Assembly (NCBI GenBank): GCA_000697055.1
Contig: JNDT01002409.1
Coordinates: 20,044 to 84,043 of the forward strand
DNA: 64,000 nt
Direction: 5' to 3'
Origin: Saksenaea vasiformis B4078
Lineage: Eukaryota > Mucoromycota > Mucoromycetes > Mucorales > Saksenaeaceae
Shown here: positions 56,342 to 64,000 of the stretch, piece by piece
How the letters are laid out: each line of letters begins with the position of its first letter
Position numbering within the stretch: the first letter of the stretch is position 1
Program-made: the position numbers and the translations under genes
Notes under the pieces: model-generated
The model's database searches: none
Told to the model about the DNA's origin: nothing
Seen by the model: only the letters and a program-made list of their open reading frames with translations

Positions 56342-56474
56342 AATGCGTGTTTCTCACTTTTTTCACATTCATTTTTTATTAAAAAAGTTGGTCAGTAAGG
56401 ATGAGGGAAACGAGCATCGGTGAAAAAAAGAAGAAAAAAAAAAGAGGGGAAACAAAAGAGCTTCATGCTTCTAA

Positions 56475-59400
56475 TTAAAATGATCCAGAGCTGACCTTGT
56501 CCTTGATTAATTGTAAGAATTGTTGATAGCTCAAGACATTATCCGTTCGGTCTTCGATAAGATGTGACAAGAACCACATTCTCAGACCAGGGTCACCATC
56601 TTCCTTGATAAGATACAACTGAGGATAGTAGTTTCCGCGACGCATCTCACGCGTCTTAGCCACAAGCAGATTGACCTTGCGATTCAAAGGCGTTTCCAGT
56701 GTAGGAAGTGTAATCTTGAACAAACGAACAGAATCATTAGGCGAGCCACAATCATTCCATCTTTCTTACCTTGCCCGCACGAAGACCTTCATACGACTTG
56801 ACATCAAACAAGTCCACACAAAGCTGTGGAACAACACCACGTCCAACCCAAATGTACATATTCTGACCTGTTTCCAAAAGATAACATCCATGTGGTTCCA
56901 ATTTTTCCGCAGTTAAATTCAATGTTGGTGGGAATACAACACCGTGTTCAGAAATCTCCCCAGCCTAAATAACACCTCAGCTCAATTAGAAAAGAAACAG
57001 AGATTGTCTATCCGTTTACCTCGGAAGGCATGTTATGTAACGAGTAGAAATTCGGGTACAGGTATGGAATCAGCAACTGAAGTGGCATGGTTCGTAACAA
57101 ATTCATCGCGTTGGATCGTAGATCCGTAGGTATTTGCGACGTCTGACGTAAACCATCCTGTATGACAAGCATCATGTTAGACATGTTTTCCTGTAGTTCA
57201 TTTGCTATGTTACGTACGTGTTTGATCAGTGCAAGAGCAAGGGCAGGAAGCAACTTGAGGTTGTCGGGCGCTTGCAGCTGAGGAGTCGAGCCTTGTCCTG
57301 AACCAAGCACATGCGTCTTGTAGACACCCAAGAGATCTGCGACCTTGTTTGTGATGGCATCACGCGCGTCGTCCAGTTTGGAGGTGAGAGCACGTTCCAC
57401 ACCTGTATGCAGAAATGACAGACATCAAAACTCAATTCATGTTAAAATCACTATCACTTTTTTACCCTTGTTCGCAAGATAAGCAACGATGGCCTGCTGA
57501 TTGGCGCCACCATACAATTCTGCGATGGACTGCGTCACAGGAAGACAGAGTGTAATCACACGAATGCGACGTTCACCAAAGCAGGTAGTATGCAGTAGTG
57601 CAGTCTGGAAACAAACAGCGGGGGTCTTGATGTCGTCCTCAATGGACACTTCCACGCAATACGATTGGTCTCGTGGAACATTGGGCAATGCCAGAAGATC
57701 GGTTGAACGGATGAAGAAGTTACCATGGAAGGCGCTCATACGAAGACCGCGCGAAGCTCGGATACGGATAACCGCTTCCAAACCGATCTGTTCCGAAAGT
57801 AATTCAGAAAATTCATGGGCAAACTTGAGCGCATCTTCTGTTCTGCTGGCGTTGAAGCCGGGATAAAAGTAGGTTTGTCCACCCGTATAATGAGGCAAGC
57901 AACCTACGGCACGTTAGGATACATGCTAGACGTAAATAGTTTGTCTTACTCAATGTTGCCACATCAGAGTATTTCCCGCCAAAAATGAGCATGTCGCACG
58001 CGACTTGAGAACGTGAACAATCCACCGCGAAAGATTTGTAGAATGGCGAAGCGGCGTTAAGTAACGTCGTTTCCTATATATATCATGGTCAGCCGTGTGC
58101 GGTTGCTAGGTAATTTTTTTTTTCAATTCACCTTTGCTGTACCGAGCAACTTGACGTCCTCACGAGGTTTAAGCGCGCCCGCACCTTTGTTAGGCAATGT
58201 CGACTGCAAGCAGATAATCTTGCCACCGTTTGCAGACTAGACCAACCTTAGCTACCACGATTGATACGGCGACCGTCACTTACCACCATCTTAAATGCAG
58301 CTTGCAAAGCGGTACCCAATGCATTACCAACGTTGGTGGTGTCTTTGAACATTTCGGGAAGTCTTTCGAGCAACGACTTGATCACCTCTCGGCTTTCAGT
58401 GAGGTTAACCAGCAGATCATCTGGTTCGGGGAGGAAAATATCATCCAGATCTGACACAACAAGCATTTGAGGCTCGGTTCGGTTGGCATTCAGATTGTAG
58501 AAGTGCAGTGTGCTATCCACAGTGATAAGACCGAACTTAGTACGATTCTCTTGATTGGGGAGACGTTCAAGAGCATCTAATATGGTGCGAGCTGCTGTGG
58601 CAACCATTCCCGACAAAACCGCTGAATAAGAGACATCAATCACAAAGACAAAAGCAGGTGCTTGCGGTGGACGGACCTAGCAGAAGCAACACTTTAGTTT
58701 AGGAACGAACATCGCACAATAGGTTACCATGTATTCGGTAGGTGCAACAAATTCAACACACGAGTAGTTCAATTCTGCACGCTTCCACCGATCTGCTGGC
58801 TGTTGCGTGTGCGCATCGAAATCGAAGGCGGCAGGCACTATGATAAATGGTTTAGTTACGCACTTGACAACACTTTTGCATCACGTACCGTCGTTCAACA
58901 AGAAACACATGTTACATTTCCATCGTTGTCCACCCTCAACAAACGTAACATACGGATTAATATACGTTCTGCAGCGACGACATCTTGAAATAACGGAGTC
59001 TGTCACCACGGGTACTGGATCCTGTAACACGGTGTCAGAGAAAAAAGGGAAGTCGCGTCCGGTGGTTCCTACCTCGCCGGAGTTCAGTGTCCTGTAAGGT
59101 GCCAAGACAAGTGCAAGTGGCAATCTTGATTTCTTCAAGAGTGTCTCGGACGCCGGAATGGAGCTTAACGTGCAACATTTGTAAGACTGTTCTGCGTTGG
59201 CGAACGGTGAATCTGTCAAGGACGACTAAGACCCCGCGTCCAATGATGTCAGCTATGATTTTACGCAGATTCCTTTCGCTTACGTTTTGGGGTAAATTAA
59301 TCGCTGGAGGTGGTGAATTCATATCCGCAATAAATGGCGGAGCACCCATCAATGGCACGGAACGCGTAGCCTTGTACAGAAAAAGTTAAGAAGAACCTTT

Positions 59401-60141
59401 GTAACCCCACTCAAAACTTACCGACGCACCCATTGACATGTTTCCAAACTGACTTGTCATCGTATCCATTGGTGCCTGACCGTACATAGGCTGTGCAGGC
59501 ATAGCTGGGGCAGTGGGTTGGCCATAACCTTGTGGTTGAGGGTAACCTTGAGGTTGAGGTTGCGTAAAGCCTTGTGGTTGACCATAGGTGGGAACGGCAG
59601 GCTGGGCAGGCGCGAACTGTTGCTGCTGTTGTTCCGCAAACTGACCACCGTACGCGGGGGTGGCAGGCTGATCCATGTACGCCTTTGTAATCTGTTCAGG
59701 GTACATTCGCTTGCGACGATGGTGATCAGACACCGGAGCAGTGGCATTGGCAGTTGTTGGAGACAATGGTTGCGTTGGCGTTGGCGTTGGCGGTTTCTGT
59801 GGGGATCCAACCGATGGTGGTTGGACTGGCGGCACGGCTGTTGGCGATGTCACGCGATCCACAGGAGGTCGCATCATAGGCGGAGGACGAGCACCTGGTG
59901 GAAAGGAAGGAGGACGCGCTGCAGACGGAGGGAATCCCGGTCGGATGGGTGGCGTCTGTGCTTGTGGCGGTGGTGTGGATGAAGGACGATAAGGCATGCC
60001 AGCCACAGGATGAGATGTAGGAGGTGGTGTGCCTGTAGGTCGATATCCTACTGGTGGACTACGCGCCCTGTTAGGGTCTAAGACAGGTGGTCTTGGCTGT
60101 TGCTGTTGTTGCATAGGGTATGGTGGCTGCTGGTTAGCCAT
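56475..60141 (-). CDS. SEC24: COPII coat cargo adaptor Sec24
   Basis: This is an inner COPII coat subunit that pairs with Sec23 and selects cargo at ER exit sites. About ten exons give roughly 900-950 residues. The N-terminal 230 residues are Pro/Gln rich and disordered ([20 protein letters not shown]), then comes [20 protein letters not shown]. The zinc finger is [15 protein letters not shown] with WKCNMC. The trunk vWA-like domain starts [20 protein letters not shown]. Beta-sandwich and helical parts follow ([40 protein letters not shown]). The gelsolin-like end contains [20 protein letters not shown]. It ends [15 protein letters not shown]. All frames join. The first intron lies right after the Pro-rich exon. 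Confidence 0.95.
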
Positions 60142-60970
60142 GATGGCGAGTTTCGAACAGAAGTTGAAAGAAGCAAGACAATGGGAATCGAGCTATGATA
60201 CAGAAACTAAGTCTTTACAAGATTTAGTTATATTATAGAACGCGAGAACCTTTGTCTTTGTTCTTTACCAGTCGTGCAAATGCTCAAAAAAAGACGCCAC
60301 TACTCTTGCGTATGTTGTTTCTTTTCGAAGACAGTGTGGGTCTAACGCAAAAAAAAAGGCCGATGACGTGCAAGTGCTCATTGGCTCATAATTTTCAACG
60401 ACCGCGCAGTTCCACCTGTCGATCCGAAACACTTTTCAGCTTTCTATTCAACGTACCCAAAATGGGAGATACTAGGGAACTTTGATACAGGTCCGGATCG
60501 CTTATTAAAAAAGTACGATTTCATCCAAATAAGGATGGCTATAAAGAAAAGGAAATGTAGAGCATGATCGAGTCAAAGCAACAAACAATGATGACGAACA
60601 TCGGCTTTACGTTTTAATTAATTGACGCCTATATATTTAATCATGCAGTAAAAAGGTAATAGAACAATGCAAGAGTTTTGTGTGATATTAAAACCATCTT
60701 ACAAGGAGGCATACTATAGTATAAACTTTGAGATTCCTGGCTGACTAAAAAAAACGAGAGGAAAAGCTTATTTCTTTTTTGTGAAGATCTCATGTTAGGA
60801 AATAACCGATAACAAACACGAGGAAAATGTAGCTTGCGTCTTTTTTTTTGTTGTCATCATTCTTTGCACTCCCGTATATGTATACATACCCGATACATGT
60901 GCATACTTCCGATAGTATACTATATATCAAAAAGCACATGTTTAGACATATCAACGAGTATACTTTACTT
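60142..60970. other. intergenic, upstream of SEC24
   Basis: Divided between the SEC24 promoter and sequence with no recognisable gene. Short A-runs occur at 60345 and near 60746. No tRNA was found. Confidence 0.4.
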
Positions 60971-61102
60971 TTAGAATGGTTTGTCCAGCCTGACAAGTTC
61001 AGTGGCGTGATTCGCAACATCTGCCACAGTAACACACAGTTTATCCATGCGGTAGCAGTATTCCGCCATATCAAGGTATTCGAGCGGTAAGTCTTTTTGC
61101 AT
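60971..61102 (-). CDS. candidate 43-residue microprotein or terminal exon
   Basis: The minus strand from ATG 61102 reads MQKDLPLEYLDMAEYCYRMD, then KLCVTVADVANHATELVRLD and KPF, stop. The composition is that of a compact helical protein. Ten bases before the ATG stands TTTTTTACACAG, a good splice acceptor, so it may instead be the last exon of a gene that starts near 61.2 kb, or an ORF after a leader intron. I could not place an upstream exon. No hydrophobic segment and no recognised family. It lies between divergent SEC24 and CP2 genes. Confidence 0.4.
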   Translation of the reverse strand: MQKDLPLEYLDMAEYCYRMDKLCVTVADVANHATELVRLDKPF

Positions 61103-61579
61103 GGGACCTGTGTAAAAAAGACGGTATTTTTTTTAGTCGATCTGCGTTACGTTTTACTGAAATTCAGCTTGGAAAGGTGCGAGGGCCCTGATGTTAGACA
61201 AAGGGAAAAAAAAAAGCTACTATTATACCTACCCATGCTCTAGTACCTTAATCTCTCATTGGAAAAAATAGGGGAGTTGTACATTGGGAAATTCGTGACC
61301 ATACTTATTTCCTTAATGGAACTATATTTCCCCACCAAGGTAATCGCTTTTTGACGCATGCGTTGTTGATAAAACCAGTACCTTGGATTTTTTCTGAGTT
61401 CTAAATTGCATTATCCAATTCGAGCCATTTCTCTCATAGATATAGCTTCGAGCTTAAGTTGCAGTTCGCCTCTTTCTTTCCTTCTACCTCTCTAAACTTT
61501 TTGTTCTTCTTTTTTTCTTGTCTTCTTTTACTTAAATACCATTCTACTCAACTCAGTTTCTGTATACCAATCTTTAAAG
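61103..61579. other. upstream region of the CP2 factor gene
   Basis: Pyrimidine-rich sequence from about 61470 leads to the ATG at 61580, as in several other promoters of this window. No other feature was seen. Confidence 0.4.
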
Positions 61580-63476
61580 ATGATTGCTAACGCGTTTCCC
61601 CCACAATTCGTCGAAGGGTAACTCTACCTCATTCTACTATCGACACTATGTTCTGATTTGTTTACTTCTTCAATCAGATCTTACCCTGAATACCAACACG
61701 ACAAACAAACCTCATCGCCTCCTCTCCTCAGCCCCAACAAGAGCCCAACAGCACTGATGATGGATCCACAATTTACTTACTCCCCTCCACCCCAACCATC
61801 TTCTATGGTTTCCATAGCACCATCTCCGTCCTCTAGCTGCCCATCAACACACTCGAGGTAAATAACAGAGCGGGTGGAAGAAGGGGAAGTGGAGCTGTGT
61901 AACCCATGCGTTGCATACGGAAGCCGGGAACCTAGTGGCTCGTGCTAGATCGCTCATCTTAACATTATTTTACAGCAATGTCCGTTTTCAAATTGTACTG
62001 GAAGGTAACCTAGCAATTCAGAAAACAACAAGACGTATATTGACGTCCTGTTATTAGCACCGACAGCTGCCTCACAAAAACAAGAAGATTCAGCATTGAC
62101 TTACCTGAACAAAGGTAGAACCTTCAATTTCCTTTTCTAGATGGATTAACATGCATTTACTTCCTCAGGCCAATACTACAACATTGTCTTTAAAGACACC
62201 GAAGGTTATGATGGCATGCTGACAAGTACCATTATTATTATGTTCCACGATGAATCACATCGCAAAGCCGCACCAAATTATTGGCAGTTTTGGTTAAACC
62301 AACAGAAAAGTCAAAAAAATGCCAGGGCGATTGAGCTCGGTAAGAAAAGAAAAAAAAATATATTTTAAAAAAAATAGAAAAAAGGGGGCTTTTTACTCAA
62401 TGGTTATCCCTTTAGATATGAGCCGTTGCAGTGGAGTACAAGAGGCGGGCGGTCACTGTTTTGATCGTCTTACATTTCGATGGAATGGCAAAAAGGGTGC
62501 AACCATCCATATCCGTTTCAATTGCCTTTCTACCGACTTTTCGCGCATCAAAGGTGTCAAAGGTATTCCACTCCGACTGCATGTAGAAACTCTACATAGC
62601 GACATACAGCTGCTTGAGAAAACTTACTGCAGAATCAAACTGTTTCGAGACAAGGTAAAAAAATATTAAGACAGAGATTTAAAGTTTTTGTTGCTTACAA
62701 AAAAATGCAGGGAGCGGAACGCAAAAATAAGGACGACGCCAAACATATTGAACGGCAATTGCAAAAAATACGCAACAAACATGGACAACAACACTCTCTC
62801 TGGCTATCGATCTGTCACCCACAGCCCCAGACTGTGTTTTCTGAAGTTCCACCATCACCTACCGAGATCGGCCAAGATCATCGATGCAGCATCACAAGCA
62901 CCAGTAGCAACGGTAGCATTGCAAGCGTTGCCACCGTGGCAAGCAACACAAGCGACATAACCAATCATACCACTACTGTTAGCAGCAACAACAATCACCA
63001 CCCCCTTCAAGTCGTCGTTCCCTCCTCGATTGATCCTTCCGCTTTGCATAGAGGAAACAAACGTCAATATCCCTTCTGGGCCAATAACAACGTGCTGGAT
63101 TATGACCACAGCTATATCGCGCGACCAAGACGTCGTATTGCACGTAAGTTTTTTTTTTGATGCATGGCGTTTTTTTTCTCAGCCTAAACTCTTTTTTTTT
63201 CTCCTAGAACTCTGTATCTTTGTTCGTTTTGAATCCTGCGACATTTATCGAGCTGTCTATCTGGAACAACTGACGGTTCAAGACCTGATCGACAAATTAT
63301 CAGAGAAGATGGAATTGATCCGTCCGGTATCAAAAGTTGTCCGTGCAGTCAAGAAAGGCAGTGTCTATGTCAGCGTAGACGACAATGTTGTTCGAGATAT
63401 TCAAGAAGAGCAAGAAATGCAAATCGAGACAGATGTCAGAGAAGACGGAGAAGTTACCCTCATACTGCATTACTAA
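61580..63476 (+). CDS. CP2/grainyhead-family transcription factor
   Basis: This is a DNA-binding regulator with the immunoglobulin-like CP2 domain; fungal members are linked to cell-wall and differentiation control. Seven exons give about 480 residues. A Ser/Pro-rich N-terminus is followed by the domain: NVRFQIVLEAPTAASQKQED, SALTYLNKGQYYNIVFKDTE, KAAPNYWQFWLNQQKSQKNA, HCFDRLTFRWNGKKGATIHI, RFNCLSTDFSRIKGVKGIPL and TYCRIKLFRDK joined to GAERKNKDDAKHIER. A long Ser/Thr/Asn linker leads to a C-terminal dimerisation region of ubiquitin-like type (LCIFVRFESCDIYRAVYLEQ; LIDKLSEKMELIRP). It ends EVTLILHY. All introns are short GT-AG and the frame stays open. Confidence 0.92.
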
Positions 63477-63689
63477 ATTAGTGTATTTTTTCGTGACAAC
63501 ACGCATCATCATCATAATAATAATAAAAATAAAAAAAAAGCTTTATGACGCAACACAAAGACAGTACTTAGTTTTTTCAGTTTTTGATTTTTATACAAAG
63601 GCTTCAAAGGCACTTTCTAACAGTTACAAGTTATGAAAGTTTGGTGTAAAGGTGGAAAAAAAAAGAAAAATATGTCATCGTTTTACTTT

Positions 63690-64000
<311 letters not shown>

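Noticed and set aside
59518..59992. Plus-strand frames opposite the Pro/Gln-rich SEC24 exon
   Set aside because: Antisense shadows of a low-complexity coding exon.

Overview
The window looks like nuclear DNA of a filamentous fungus, most likely Mucoromycota (Mucorales-like). The genes carry many short GT-AG introns (mostly 45-70 bp), and intergenic DNA is AT-rich. The relics, namely a Mutator-like transposase fused to an OTU peptidase, a repeated 3'-5' exonuclease element and HSPA12-type Hsp70 fragments, are of kinds I associate with that phylum. The phylum call is inference. The gene identities come from motifs read in the spliced translations.

Layout. 0-5.3 kb: decayed sequence, with one repeat copy, a long hairpin and an exonuclease-element pseudogene. 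5.35-8.83 kb (+): COG3, a Golgi tethering subunit with about 16 exons. 8.8-13.2 kb: a decayed ORF, then a SulP sulfate permease (-). 13.2-17.3 kb: gene-poor, with two repeat copies. 17.35-20.3 kb: a bZIP factor (+) convergent with an RGS protein (-). 21.7-26 kb: a tight minus-strand run of REEP/Yop1-like gene, POLD4-like gene and a small unknown protein. 26-41 kb: an accessory zone with Hsp70-like relics, several copies of a dispersed repeat and a MITE-like inverted repeat. It is punctuated by four intact-looking genes: a mitochondrial-type small protein, an HSL-type esterase, NDUFB7 and, at its right edge, COX13/COX6A. 42.6-46 kb: an unrecognised two-segment membrane protein and the TUP1 corepressor (-). 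46-54 kb: a second mobile-element graveyard (MULE-OTU, LINE endonuclease, Ty3-type integrase finger). 54.4-64 kb: a gene-dense block of E2 ubiquitin-conjugating enzyme, 5-formyl-THF cyclo-ligase, SEC24, a 43-codon ORF, a CP2/grainyhead factor and the 3' end of ATP2.

How the genes work together. Secretory traffic is represented by SEC24 (COPII), COG3 (Golgi tethering) and the ER-shaping REEP-like protein. Oxidative phosphorylation is represented by NDUFB7, COX13 and ATP2. Regulation is represented by TUP1, bZIP, CP2 and RGS. These are scattered housekeeping genes, not a pathway cluster.

The most unusual element is a dispersed repeat of up to about 860 bp in at least six places. Two full-length copies carry a TATA-like box, a short conserved intron and a terminal AATAAA, so the repeat resembles a transcribed, spliced, non-coding unit. 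One copy abuts and probably forms the upstream region of COX13. No rRNA, tRNA or CRISPR array was seen. Exon borders were placed by eye.
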